Assembly (NCBI GenBank): GCA_019915015.1
Contig: JAHBBC010000035.1
Span: 248,001-312,000, forward strand
From: Auriscalpium vulgare
Lineage: Eukaryota > Basidiomycota > Agaricomycetes > Russulales > Auriscalpiaceae
DNA: 64,000 nucleotides
Direction: 5' to 3'
Shown in pieces: positions 1 through 10,694 of this stretch. How positions within the stretch are numbered: the first letter of the stretch is position 1; every line of letters begins with the position of its first letter. The notes beneath the pieces were generated by a model, which had not been told where the DNA came from, made no database searches, and was given only the letters and a program-made list of their open reading frames with translations. Position numbers and translations under genes: made by a program.

Positions 1-593
1 GCAGCGCCCTCTGCCGGGCCAGCCTGTAGCCGCCTCTTGAGTCGTCGTGGAACGTTGTCCGCTTAAGTACCTGCATCCGCCGACCGTTGGTGCTGAGCGG
101 GTTTTTTCTGGAGCGAAATGCTTGGCCTCGAGCTCAAGTTGAGACAGCCGGTCACAGGGGCAGCTGGAGTCTGCTGGAGCACGTCGGCACTAAAATTTTA
201 CAATCGGGACTCGGCCGATGTTGCACTTGCCATAGACACAGACGGCGGCCCAGACTTATAAGTACCTCTCCTCGTATGCGAGACCTATCGACAGAAAGAT
301 CAGTATGATAAAATGTGATGCTTCAAATGTCTTGCCACGCAACTACTACTAGCTTCTAGTATCCGGGCTATCCGGGCCCTGAACGCAGTGAGTGCAGTCG
401 CAGATAATTATCCAATTCTTTATTTTGCCGTATTTGGCGACGGGCCGCAAGCCGACGGCAGCCGACACCTGCCACTGTGCAAGCTCGTCGTCGACTCGAA
501 CGTAGACGATGGCAACTGCCCTCTGGGCCCTGCGGTCTTTACCATCTCGCTCTTTGCTCGCCATTCCCAGCCGGCATACATGTCGCACCCTGC

Positions 594-1620
594 ATGTCTC
601 CTCTATCGGTACGTGTATGCGCGTACACATCCACACCGACTGACGCCTCCCCAGCGCACAGAGCCAAAAAGTCCGACAGCGGTGCGCCCGCCGTCGACAC
701 GCTGTTTGACGATGCAGGCGCGGAGGATGGTATCCCCGCCGCCCCCTTGCAGTCGCCTACAGGCGCCACGTCTCCCGCTGCGCCCACGCGCGGCCGGCGG
801 ACCAAGTCGCGCCAGCTCTCACCAGCGGCGCGCACAGAGAAGTTCGAGAACCTCCTCGCCTTCCTATCCTCGCACATAGGGCGCAAGTTCACCGCGGATG
901 ACGCGAAGCAAGTGCGCTCCAGCGCGTGGATTCATCTGTTCGGGCTCGCGACGAACGAGGAGCAGCTGAAGCGCGTCGCCGCCGAATTCTGGAAGTTCGA
1001 GGAGGGCGGGCGGAAGTTCCAGCACAAACATGTCGAGGCATTCGTGCGTGCGTGCCAGTCTTGCATCCTTACCTAACTCGCGCTCAAATGATTGGTCCGT
1101 AGGACGATGCGATGAACTCAAGTGCCCCACTTTTGCCCTCCAAGTATTCAGCGACCGGAAAAAGTACCACTTCGAGCTGTCCTCCCCTGCCGCCGCCCGC
1201 CACCTTCTCTACATGCTGCAAAAGTCTGCATCGCTGTCCTCCGTCATGACCCTCGTCGCGCTCTACGGTTTCTACGGGCTGCCGTCCATCAGCACCGACC
1301 CCGTCGCCTCCGCCCTTCTCATCGCCGTCTGCCTCCGCGGGCGAAGCAACAAACAGGGGATCCCTGCGAGGACTGTCGCTAAGAAACTCATCCCGGCGTT
1401 CCAGCGGACGCTCGAGAAGACGCCGCCCATGCCCGTGGCGGTCAGCCCCAGGCTACAAGCAGCCTCGCCAGAACGCACCTGGATGCGTTGGGCGCTGTAT
1501 ACGGTCGAAGAGTCGCTGCGCAAGCGGGGCAGTGATGTCTCCTGGATCAGGGATTGGAGGGAGAGGAGCGGACATGTGCTAGATCACAAGAAGGGGCGCA
1601 TTGATCTCTTTGCAGCATGA
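594..1620 (+). CDS. Uncharacterised protein, about 290 residues
   Basis: Seen: coding sequence runs from an ATG at 594 to TGA at 1618-1620. The best join removes a short intron at about 613-654 and one at about 1048-1144 (donor GTGCGT, acceptor CCAAG), giving the junction AFV-LFSDRKKYHFELSS. The N-terminal 60 residues are Pro/Ala/Ser rich and probably disordered. From about residue 80 the protein is well ordered in composition, with FENLLAFLSSHIGRKF, WIHLFGLATNEEQLKRV and LLYMLQKSASLSSVMTLVALYGFYGLP, suggesting an alpha-helical fold. The C terminus is basic (DHKKGRIDLFAA). I do not recognise the family and see no signal peptide or catalytic motif. The first intron and the start codon are uncertain; the two large exons are well supported by uninterrupted reading and codon bias. 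Confidence 0.6.
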
Positions 1621-2977
1621 AACTTGGACAAAGATTTCGCTTTATACGCCTGCTTGGCGAAATAATTGATATCCTGCTGTGCTCACGCCTCCTCCCTGCC
1701 TCAAGGTCGATCCATGAAGTCTTTGAATGCGGGCCCAACGCGGCGATCAGCATTTAATGCCTAAAATATTCAAACGATCAGAGCACTTACCTCCGGGCTG
1801 CTGCAACGCGTACGTCAGGAATGTCTGCTGAAACGTCGCCGCCGGTTCTTCAGGCCCACCTGGCAACATTGTTCTGATTCATGCCTTCTGACACCATGAC
1901 CGGAAGATCAAGCCATATATCCATCTGCAGTGCACCAGGTGGAATGCTGACGTAGCCTACAGATGCTGCGCTCTCACCTTCTGCGCAGGTGCGTGTTTTA
2001 TCCTAGCCATCATGCATGAGCGCTTGTCTGCCGTCTTGCCTCGCTCACTAGCGCGGAATGGCTGCCCTCAGTTGTCATCAGATTTTACAAACCTTGCGCC
2101 GACTCAGAGCATGACTGACTACACCTTACTGACTGCACCGCAGTCGCCCGGATTGCTCGTGCGTGAGCGACTCTGCCTTGCGTCTGATATTCTTCAATGC
2201 ATCCATCAACATGTCATGATGGTCCATCCATGACCCACGCGCGTCCTATCGGGAACTGCCCCAGGCTGTCACGCATCCTTACAAGTCATAATGCGCGTGA
2301 GTGAATTCGGCGCCACGACAAAGGTACATCCTGATCTTCTCACAGATGGCCGTTGGGTGGGAGCAGCATCGTTACCTTCCATTCTCCTTTTGTCGCTCTG
2401 GATCAACGCCGTGGGATACATCCACTTGGCGCACCTAACGAAGACTAGGCGTTGCCCTTGACACAGATGCTATTTGATTCTACCACCATTGGGAACTCCT
2501 ACATTCCCGTCCACTTTGCGATGCGCTCATTTCTAAGGCCCCCGACAGACGATTAACGGCCCGGTGAAATTCAGGCCGCGGATGGGTCTCGGCCTTCAGG
2601 GCGACAGCCCATCCTGCTGTCTTTCGCTGTCTTCGTCTGTCTTCCACGCGTTATGATATCAGGAGCTCGTTGCTATGATTCTGTTGATTCTGCCCGTCTA
2701 TCGATCTAGGCTTGTTCATCTGGGGGTGTTCGCAAGCATTATGGCTGGCACATCGCGTCTATGACCGGGACCGGGCAATTGCACAGGTGTCATGCTTCTG
2801 ATGGCACGGCCGATCTCCGCCCCGCTCCACATATAAACATCGCAATGTTGCTTCACGGTTCTTTTGGCCGGTCCCCTCTATCCAGGCTCTTCCTTCAAAC
2901 TTTGCCGACATTGGGCAGGCCCGTCTTCCCTTCCATCACTCTCTTTCACGACCCGTTTCAAGAATTCTGGCTTGATA
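1621..2977. other. Intergenic stretch, no gene recognised
   Basis: About 1.35 kb between the uncharacterised gene and the DUF6533 gene. Only short scattered open frames are present, with no family resemblance and no consistent codon bias. It should hold the 3' end of the first gene and the promoter of the second; I could not assign a clear TATA box or repeat here. Confidence 0.5.
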
Positions 2978-4680
2978 ATGTCCCTTTCATCTCTGATCAA
3001 AATGGACGCTATGGGTCTTCACAACGCGCGGCATATCCGGAGTGCCAATTGTGAGTCATCGTCGACCTGACTATCGATACATGCCGGCTGACGAACGGCA
3101 GTGGCAGCGAGCGCCCTGGTCTTTTATGATCACGGTGAACTATATCGTTTATTTGCTTCATTTCTCATCGAATGCTAATGGGACGTCGTCAGCGATCACG
3201 TTCGGTCAGGAGGTGTGTTCCCTCTTTTTTTCCTGGTCGAAGACACCGTTGGTAATGTGTATTGCGATGCAGGTCGAGCTCATGTGGGTCAGCAATGATC
3301 CTCATTGATCTGGGTGTCTGTCTGTCTAAACAAGCTACGTTGTCAGAATGCGCCTTGGACACGGGGAAAGTTTTTGTTCCTCTTGGTGAGTTTCTGCTAT
3401 ACTGTCGGAGGGAATCGTCTGACCGTCGTTGCATCCAGTTCCGCTACTATGGGATTTTCTCATCAATGTCCGTGATGCGATTTATTCTCTGATGATGACT
3501 TGAATACTGACAGCCACGTCCCACCAGCTTCAACGACTATGGTCGGTCGCTCGATGAATATTACGATGATTCACACACTGATCCTAGGTTTTCTGTTTCA
3601 TAGCATTATTTGGTGCCACGATGACGGATAATGTATGTGGTTCATGAATTAATATGCACCGGGGCTGAAGTCTTTCTCAGTTGTACGTCGATTGGCTCTG
3701 AATTTAACAGCTTCTCTGAAGTAGCGTCAAATGCTTTCGTCTCGTATAGTTGTATGTGACTCCGAGATGGTCTTTTGAAAGTACTGACTGCCAATTGCAT
3801 TAGGCCGCTTCTGGATATCATGGCAAGGCTGGACAGGTGTTCTTGTCAGCGCTGCCCTAGCTCAAGGTCAGCTTATTCGTCTCTAGGCACCCATGAATCC
3901 AGCGCTTGACGCTCTTTAGTGATCCTAATTCTTCGGATCCGTGCTCTCTTTTCGAACGACCGGAAGGTGACTCTCCTGCTAGCCGGGACACTCGTCTGCA
4001 CTCTGGTCTCGTCGGCAGTGATCATTGCAAACGCGCTCCACGGGACAGAAGGTAGACTCCCACAGTGTGCCTGCTGCGTGCAATGCTTTTGCTGACTTTT
4101 GTCTGACACATTGTAGTGGGGTTGGTGCATATCGCGCCTCACACCTACTGCACCGTCAACGTCCTCTCATCTTACGCGCCACTCTTTTTCATACCGATCT
4201 CCATCCTGGAGACCCTGCTCGGTGGCCTTGCCATATACAAATGGTTCAAAGATGTTGGGCTCAAGGTGGAATGCCGAAAGTTTGCTCCAGCACTTCTGAT
4301 CATATTGGTGCGGGACTCGACTGTGTACTTTGTTGTGTGAGTGCTATTTTGCCCATACATCGAGAATTTCTTTCATCTCCTGCTCAGGATGTCGGCGTTA
4401 TATATCCTCAACGTCACGGTATGGATCACGAAACCCGTACGCTGCTGCACTTTGATGAATTTGGCCGGACACTCATTAATTTCGCCTCGACCAGGAACTC
4501 TTCGAGCTCCCTGTTGGCTTCTTGCTGGCGTTGTCATGTGTCATGGGCAGTCGGCTCATTTTGAACCTCCGCGCTCGACACGCAAAGAGCAAGAGGCTAT
4601 GTAACATTGACCTTGGCTCGGGCTTCGAATATGACATGAGGGACGAGTTCCGGACTCGTGCGCCTTCGGACATTGTGTAA
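2978..4680 (+). CDS. DUF6533 domain multi-pass membrane protein
   Basis: Known family: fungal membrane proteins with about seven transmembrane helices, common in Agaricomycetes and of unknown function. Seen: about 12 short exons joined by GT-AG introns. Models are 2978-3050, 3102-3134, 3193-3212, 3273-3287, 3347-3385, 3439 onward, to a last exon 4495-4680. The N-terminal domain reads LAASALVFYDH, AITFGQE, VELMW, NAPWTRGKFLFLL, FRYYGIFSS in order, the DUF6533 signature. Later exons give RFWISWQGWTGVLVSAALAQ, ILILRIRALFSNDRKV, SILETLLGGLAIYKWF, LLIILVRDSTVYFVV and ELFELPVGFLLALSCVMGSR, all membrane segments or their flanks. The hydrophilic tail is ARHAKSKRLCNIDLG onward. The middle exons between 3439 and 3800 are the least certain. 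Two exons of only 20 and 15 nt are required to restore the conserved motif. Its 3' end lies 150 bp before the Harbinger transposon. Confidence 0.75.
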
Positions 4681-4829
4681 CATCTCCGCCTCACTAACTT
4701 ATGCAGAGTCTTGTATTGATCAACCCTGTTGTATACTTGTAAAACACTGTACTTACCCACTGTACTTGTAGTCACTACAGAATTTGTTGTTCGCACAGTC
4801 ACTCGCTGTAACGCGGCAATCGCGGCATT

Positions 4830-4897
4830 AGGGGAGCTCAGAGTAGACCGTTTTCGTTTCCGTTTCGTTTTCAAACGCCTTTCGTTTTCGATTCGGC
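4830..4897 (+). repeat. Left terminal inverted repeat of the Harbinger element (68 bp)
   Basis: The 68 bases are the exact reverse complement of 8148-8215 by eye. The repeat is rich in GTTTTCG/CGTTTC words, forming sub-repeats (TTTTCGTTTCCGTTTCGTTT) that could be transposase or accessory-protein binding sites. After 4897 the two ends diverge. ATT precedes it at 4827-4829. Confidence 0.92.
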
Positions 4898-5028
4898 CCG
4901 CGGCATAAGTGACCCGATGTGTGACAATCGTGTGACTTTAGGTGACGCTCGCGTTGTGCGGCGTCTTCGTGTCTCACACACTCATTCCCTCGCGATACCT
5001 CCTTAATCTACACTCTCCTACTCTCTTA

Positions 5029-6624
5029 ATGCCCCGGAAACGCGGCCGCTCGGACTCCGACCAGCCTGAGACAGCTCCGGGCAAGAAATCCCGTGAGGAG
5101 AACATCAGCTGGGGCACAAATAAGAAGCCAAATGAGCTGCTCCTGCAGCTCATCACGGAGCTCGAACAGCCGCAAAATCGCAAGGTTATGTTTGGTAACA
5201 AGCGTGGTGAGGTATGCAGGTGGCCCACGCATCATCTGGGCTTTGTTACTGACATCTTTCCAGAAGAAAAGCGGAGAAAGTAAGGTCGCAGCGGGTCAGC
5301 GGCTTGCTCGCATCCTCTGGAAGGATGCTCCGGACTCGGATTTCGTCAGTCTGGGAGCAAAGGTGCTCGGGAAAATAAATCAGTATGTCCATACCCTTAT
5401 TGGATGCCTCATACGTGCTCACAGGCTTGTGTAGGCTACGCATCACCTATCACTCCAAGGTTCGGCGCATTAAGTGCACGGGTGGAGGTGTCCTCACTGG
5501 GAATGAGGCCATCGTCGACACAGGTGATGCCGACGATGGTCCAGATGAGTATTTGGTCTGCTACATAGGGCCAGATGGCCCATCCGAGGATACCGATGCA
5601 CGCCACAAGAATATCTGGCGTAAGTTCATTTTGTGATCTCCGATGAGCACGCTGGAGGCTAACACATCCTGTGCAGAGGAGATCGAGGCCGAGTTCGCTG
5701 TCTTCCCCGAATTCACGCGATCCTTGCCACCCGCCCAAATGAAAACCCGATCATCATCACGACTGGGGTTGGTCCGGACGGTCACCGCACAGTGCACTAT
5801 CAGCCTCCCGACGACGCGCCACCTGTGCGGCAACCGCGCGAAGAGGACATAGACCCCGTCCTACGCGTTCACGATGGCCCGGCGCCTCTCGCGCAAGACT
5901 CTTCTGCGACCGCACCCGGCCCGGGATCGCCACCGCAGACGCCACACACTCCCAAAGAGAACCGCGTGCCGCCCTCGTCGCAAGCAAGTGCGAAGAAGAC
6001 TCCCGCACACCTGTCGGAAGAGAAGCTGGAGAGCTTGAAGGGTCGCTTCAAGCCCACGTCACGCACCGGCATTCAAGACATACTGAAGGAGTCCATCGAG
6101 TAAGTAATACTAGTTGTTGGTAATGCACGTGGACTAATTCATGTGGCAGGCGTAGCTTTGCGGTGTCAAAGGAAGAGAACATCCGCAAAGCTGTCGACAG
6201 GCTGCGCGATGACATGAATAGTCTTCGCCAAGACGCTCGCGATCGCCACGACCGCCTCTTTCGTGAGCTGCAGATTGGCTTGTGGACGAACGATGAGTAT
6301 CGCCGCAAGTCGGAAGCACTTGACGATGACCTTCAGCTGCAGCTTCAAGATCTCCGTGAAAATATATCGCGCCTTCAGAATCCTCCTCTGGTTGTCGCCG
6401 CCGCTACGCCCGCTCGTTCCATCTCACGCACGGGCTCTATGTCAACCGCTGCATCGACGCCTTCATCTCTGCCGCGCGCATCGACACCTCCGGATGATGA
6501 GCCCGAGAGCGAGATGACAAGCCAGAGAGAAAATAGTCCTCCCTGGGATGAGAGCCAGTTGGACAGAGATCTTGGACGAGGATCATCTGTGGTTCCAGAC
6601 GAGTTGGAGCGAGGCTTAGTCTGA
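5029..6624 (+). CDS. Harbinger accessory protein, Myb/SANT-like, DNA-binding partner
   Basis: Known role: in PIF/Harbinger elements a second protein with a Myb/SANT-like domain binds DNA and helps bring the transposase to the nucleus and to the element ends. Seen: exons 5029-5211, 5264-5382, 5435-5619, about 5677-6099 and 6150-6624. The start MPRKRGRSDSDQ is strongly basic (nuclear-type), followed by SWGTNKKPNELLLQLI and ARILWKDAPDSDFVSLGAKV, LGKINQLRITYHSKVRRIK, fitting a helix-rich Myb/SANT-like domain. The middle is Pro-rich; the last exon has a probable coiled coil (DRLRDDMNSLRQDARDRHD to LQLQLQDLRENISRL) and an acidic tail. Odd: between 5677 and 5725 the frame changes by -1 (EIEAEFAVFPEF in one frame, ILATRPNENPIIITTG in the next). 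An alternative acceptor at 5678 keeps one frame open, so this is either that splice site or a one-base deletion. Confidence 0.75.
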
Positions 6625-6831
6625 TCATTTTGCTTTTGTCCTTTCTAACTGCAGCCTCTCATTTAATGCTACACAGTCCTTTCTTCTTTCTGATTATATC
6701 TCTCTTACTCTTTACAATCTCAGATTTAATCTTGTTCATTTATACAAGTCCTGCTCGTTGAGCGGCTACTATTTCTGCCACAAGGCCACGTCTCCTAGCC
6801 TCGCAATCATCATCCTCTGTGATATCATCAT
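6625..6831. other. Short spacer between the two convergent transposon genes
   Basis: About 200 AT-richer bases hold the 3' ends of both transposon genes. No separate gene is visible. Confidence 0.5.
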
Positions 6832-8062
6832 CTATAGGATCATCTGGCTCCCCCTATCGTCCTCTTCCTGAGCACGTGAGTGCCAAGTCGCAAAGCTTGT
6901 CCCACTCGCCCATCCTTCGATGTCGAGCACTGCGTTGTGCAAGATGATGCAACATGAAATCCACCGACACGCTCGTATATGGTCCCGATTGTAACGGATA
7001 TTGAGCCGTAAGCCACGAAGGGATTGCCATCGGCCCTTGAGTGCACCCATGGTGTGTTCAGAGCGAACGCGTAGGCGAGCTACGTGTTTGTCGAATAAGG
7101 CATTTGAGCGGTCTAACGACGCTGGTTTCTTGTGAACTGGGATGGTCCGCGAGCTGACAGGGTACGCAGAGTCACCCCATGCAAACTCGTCACCTCTGAA
7201 GAACCAGTCGGTATGCTTGACAGCTGCAGTATGCTCAAATGCAGATGCATCATGAGCAGAACCGGTCATGCCAAGCGAATAGTCAACGATTCGTAGATTC
7301 GACGGTGTATTGCCAATCTGTGTACAGATATGTCAGTCAGGAGCTATTAGAAGATATCCAGCATACCTGGACGTTGAACCCATAGTTGCACTTCCTTGTG
7401 TAGTACGCGTCACCGTCGAGGCCGGGGCGACTGTACAGGACAACAATTGTCCCGTCGTACATCACCCATCCCTCCCTCCAGGTGGATCCCGTGAAACCAA
7501 GCTGCTCATCAATCCACCTTTTCTCGACCTCTTTCTCCTCCTCTGTTAGCGGCCGTACAAACATCCCATGCAAGGACATCAGCGCCTCCTGACATCTCTC
7601 CGTGTATAGCTCCACAGCGCCCTCTGAACAGCCCGCTGCACGGCTGATATCCTCGAGAGATGCGCCATTGCCATAGCGACCCATACGGTACAGGGTCACC
7701 GCTAATTGCGTTCGGATATCCTCCTGCGGGGTGTTCGAGTTGTTCTGGAATACGGGATGACCCTCGATGAGGCCAAGGATAGTGTCGAAGACGTGGGGAG
7801 AGACACGGAGCATGTTGATAAAGCGGTGGTGATGGGCAGGATCCTGTGCATACTCCCATGCAAGCTGGAGATTGCCGGCTTTAACGACGGGAGGACGGGG
7901 GTTGATGTAGCGGGAGGATAGGATGGTGTGAAGGATTGAGCTATCGCGTTGGAGCTGCTCCATCATAGCTGTGGCTGAAGATGGAGGCATGAGTGCCATC
8001 TGGATAGCCATATATGTGATGTATGCGTCGATAATCTCATCGTGGTAGGTAGCACGGGCCAT
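6832..8062 (-). CDS. PIF/Harbinger DDE transposase
   Basis: Cuts and rejoins the element DNA in the nucleus. Seen: two exons, 7367-8062 and 6832-7317 (intron GTATGC...ACAG), giving 393 residues from ATG at 8062. A helix-turn-helix-like stretch (LAVTLYRMGRYGNGASLEDI and AAGCSEGAVELY, about residues 120-155) precedes the nuclease core. The catalytic triad looks intact: D203 in MYDGTIV, D281 in WGDSAYP and E319 in RVRSEHTMGALKGRW, in the spacing of the DDE_Tnp_4 family; the GSAHD motif is also present. The splice joins GFNVQ to IGNTPSNLRIVDYSLG, which is the family's usual sequence between the first two acidic residues. Length is normal for the family. It is convergent with the accessory gene. 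No stop codons or frame breaks were seen, so the protein may be functional. Confidence 0.92.
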
Positions 8063-8147
8063 GGCTGGTGGAAGAGCTCGAAAGCAATGGCGGCGGTGTC
8101 GCGCAGCGGCGTAGATTGAGTGACATTATGTAATATCACGCCGGGGC

Positions 8148-8215
8148 GCCGAATCGAAAACGAAAGGCGTTTGAAAACGAAACGGAAACGAAAACGGTCT
8201 ACTCTGAGCTCCCCT
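8148..8215 (-). repeat. Right terminal inverted repeat of the Harbinger element (68 bp)
   Basis: Exact reverse complement of 4830-4897, ending GAGCTCCCCT. It is followed by ATT (8216-8218), matching the ATT before the left end, which I read as the 3-bp target-site duplication. The transporter start codon lies 108 bp downstream. Confidence 0.92.
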
Positions 8216-8322
8216 ATTGAACGCCGCGGCCGACCTCCGAGTAGATTCGCAGGCTCATCCAACTCACACCTCGTCCGCGTCAGACGACGACGTCGACGTC
8301 AGTCTCGTTGCTCCGCATCGAA

Positions 8323-10492
8323 ATGCCAGAGGAAGACACACCCCTGCTGCGCAACCCTTCAGATGACGCTCAATCAGTCCACGCTGATCGGGCGGAACGT
8401 GGTAGGGATGTTTCGGAATCCGGCGACGACCCTACGAAGAGTTTCAAAGTATTGGCACTGACGGTGCGCGCTTGCTTTGCTTGCCCCGTGTGTTCTCGAG
8501 TTGGCTGAATGGACCTCTGTCTTGATCCTAGATTCTGCCTATGGCTATCGGTGTTTTCCTGTCCTCCATGGACAGCACCATCGTCGTCTCGTCCTACGCC
8601 TCGATCGGCAGCGAGCTCAATCAGCTACAGAACACCAGTTGGATCTCCACCGGCTATATGCTGACACTCGCCAGCTTTCAGTGTGTTTTCTGACCCCGAC
8701 GCCCCCCAATACATCCTCACATTATATCTATAGACCACTATATGGGAAACTCAGTGATATCTTCGGCCGAAAGCCGTGCCTGCTCTTTGCCTATGTCATA
8801 TTCGGACTCGGTTGCCTCTCGTGCGGTTTGGCACGAAGTATGAACGAGCTGATAATTGCAAGGGCCATCGCAGGGGTAGGCGGCGGAGGGATGTCCACGT
8901 ATGTTTGGATTTTTCCAATAACAGCCCCAATCATGCTCACAAAATTCATCAGAATCGTCTCCATCGTCATGTCAGATATCATTCCGCTCCGTTCCAGAGG
9001 GACTTGGCAAGGTTCGTCTGCGCGCACGACCAACTCACATCCCTGCATCTCATCGCTTTGATTCCCAGGGTTGATCAACATTGTTTGGGCATCTGGCTCT
9101 GCAACCGGCGCACCATTAGGAGGCCTGCTATCGGACAGCATCGGCTGGAGATGGTACTCAAGCATTACGAACAGACGACATGTGCTTATCTACTACCTTT
9201 ATTAGGGCTTTTCTCCTCCAAGTACCCCTCACCGCAATCGCGTTCGTTGCGGTCGCCTCAGCGCTTCAAGTCCCGAAGCCTGAGAGTGCGGACTTGCGCT
9301 CCCGGCTCCGACGTGTAGATTTCGGCGGCGCATTCTGCCTCGTCTTCACCGTGCTCACGCTCCTAGTCGGCCTTGACCGAGGCGGCAACATCTCCTGGAA
9401 TGATGTGATGACACAATCGGCACTTGCTGCGTTTGGAGTCTTTTTTGTTGCCTTCATCGTGGTTGAGACCCGTCTTGCCCGGGAGCCCTTTGCGCCAACT
9501 CGCATTGTCGCCAATTCGAACCTCCTCGCCAGCTACCTCTGCAACTTCTTCGGCATTGCATCTGCGATCGCCACTGTGTTCTACGTTTCTCTTTATCTTC
9601 AAGCTGTGCGCAACGGGAGCGCTGCCTACGCAGGCATGGCGCTCATGCCCTCGATTGTCTCTGGCACGTTAGGAAGCCTTATCGGCGGTCTCATCATGCA
9701 GGCAACTGGGAAATACCACCTCCTCACGATCATAAATTATGTCATTATGCTGTCTGGGTCGACTCTCATCATATTTTCCACTGGCCTGTTTTTCCATTCA
9801 TTTGTTGGCCTAGAAATTGGTGGGTCCCTCTTATGGTACTTGGCTGAAAGGCGTGTCTCATACTTTTCTGGGTCAGGCCTCTTTCTCCTTGCATACGGGA
9901 ATGGTAGATCTATCATCTGTCATTCACATTTACCGCCACGCTGATTGTTTCTGGACAGGGACCACCATAACAAGCACTCTCATCGCTCTTATCGCACACG
10001 CCGGCGCCGCTGATCAAGCGATCGCCACCGCTGGTATGTTGCTATGATCTATCTGTCTTGATGCCCACTCAATGTCGAAACAGTGTCGTATCTATTCCGC
10101 TCTCTCGGATCCGTCCTCGGACTCTCAATAAGCAGTACCCTATTCCAGCATACTCTGCGCCAGCACCTACGCCGGCGTCTGCCAGCGGTCGGCGGAGATG
10201 CAGACGAGGTGCGCAGAGCGTTGCTATTGCAACCACTTACCCTCAATGGCATTACTCGTCTTTGATATTGCCATTGACTGACGGCTCTCCTCTTCTACAG
10301 ATCATGCGACGTGTTAGACAATCTTTGACCTACATAGAGGAGCTCAGCCCCGCCGCTCGTTCAATCGTACAGAGTTCCTACGAACAGGCGCTTCGAGTCT
10401 CGTTTTTTTTCGGAGCGGCCCTTGCAGCCTGTGCACTGATTTCTTCCTTCTTCATCAAGGAAAAGCCTCTTGTACGGCCAGGGCGAGACTGA
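8323..10492 (+). CDS. Major facilitator transporter, 14-TM DHA2 / vacuolar basic amino acid (VBA) type
   Basis: A proton-driven exporter of drugs or basic amino acids across the plasma or vacuolar membrane. Seen: a hydrophilic start MPEEDTPLLRNPSDDAQS, a di-leucine-like sorting signal typical of vacuolar transporters, then membrane segments over about 10 exons. Motifs in order: LPMAIGVFLSSMDSTIVVSS (TM1, motif D1), TGYMLTLASFQ, PLYGKLSDIFGRKP (motif A), AIAGVGGGGM (TM4), a GLINIVWASGSATGAPLGG exon (motif C, antiporter signature), VDFGGAFCLVF and onward to SYLFRSLGSVLGLSISSTLF and a C-terminal FFGAALAACALISSFFIKEK. The number and order of segments fit 14 TM. Choice of the ATG at 8323 rests on the family-like N terminus. 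Odd: a Harbinger transposon ends 108 bp upstream, probably inside the promoter or 5' UTR. The next gene is another major facilitator, convergent, 200 bp away, but of a different subfamily. Confidence 0.85.
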
Positions 10493-10694
10493 CGTACCTA
10501 TCAGTCAGTACATAGGTACATATTCGGAAGCCTGAGTAGACATCAAATATTGTTCAAGCCCACGAGAATACGCCGATGAGCTGAATGGTACGGAGAGGCG
10601 CATGTACCATTTCTACTATGCTACAGTCCATGCGACGAGACACGAGATATGCGACTGACAAATGTATAGGACGCAGATCTTACTCGAGCGTACC

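Larger units (their letters stand above)
4830..8215. mobile_element. PIF/Harbinger DNA transposon, 3,386 bp, two genes
   Basis: Seen: perfect terminal inverted repeats of 68 bp (4830-4897 and 8148-8215) beginning AGGGGAGCTCAGAGTAGACC, flanked on both sides by the trinucleotide ATT (4827-4829 and 8216-8218). Inside are two convergent genes: an accessory protein (5029-6624, +) and a DDE transposase (6832-8062, -). Known: PIF/Harbinger elements carry exactly such a pair, a DDE_Tnp_4-type transposase plus a Myb/SANT-like protein, and make 3-bp target duplications, usually TWA. ATT departs slightly from that. Inference: perfect long ends and an intact transposase mean recent insertion. The element sits between a DUF6533 gene and a transporter gene. 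Confidence 0.9.
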
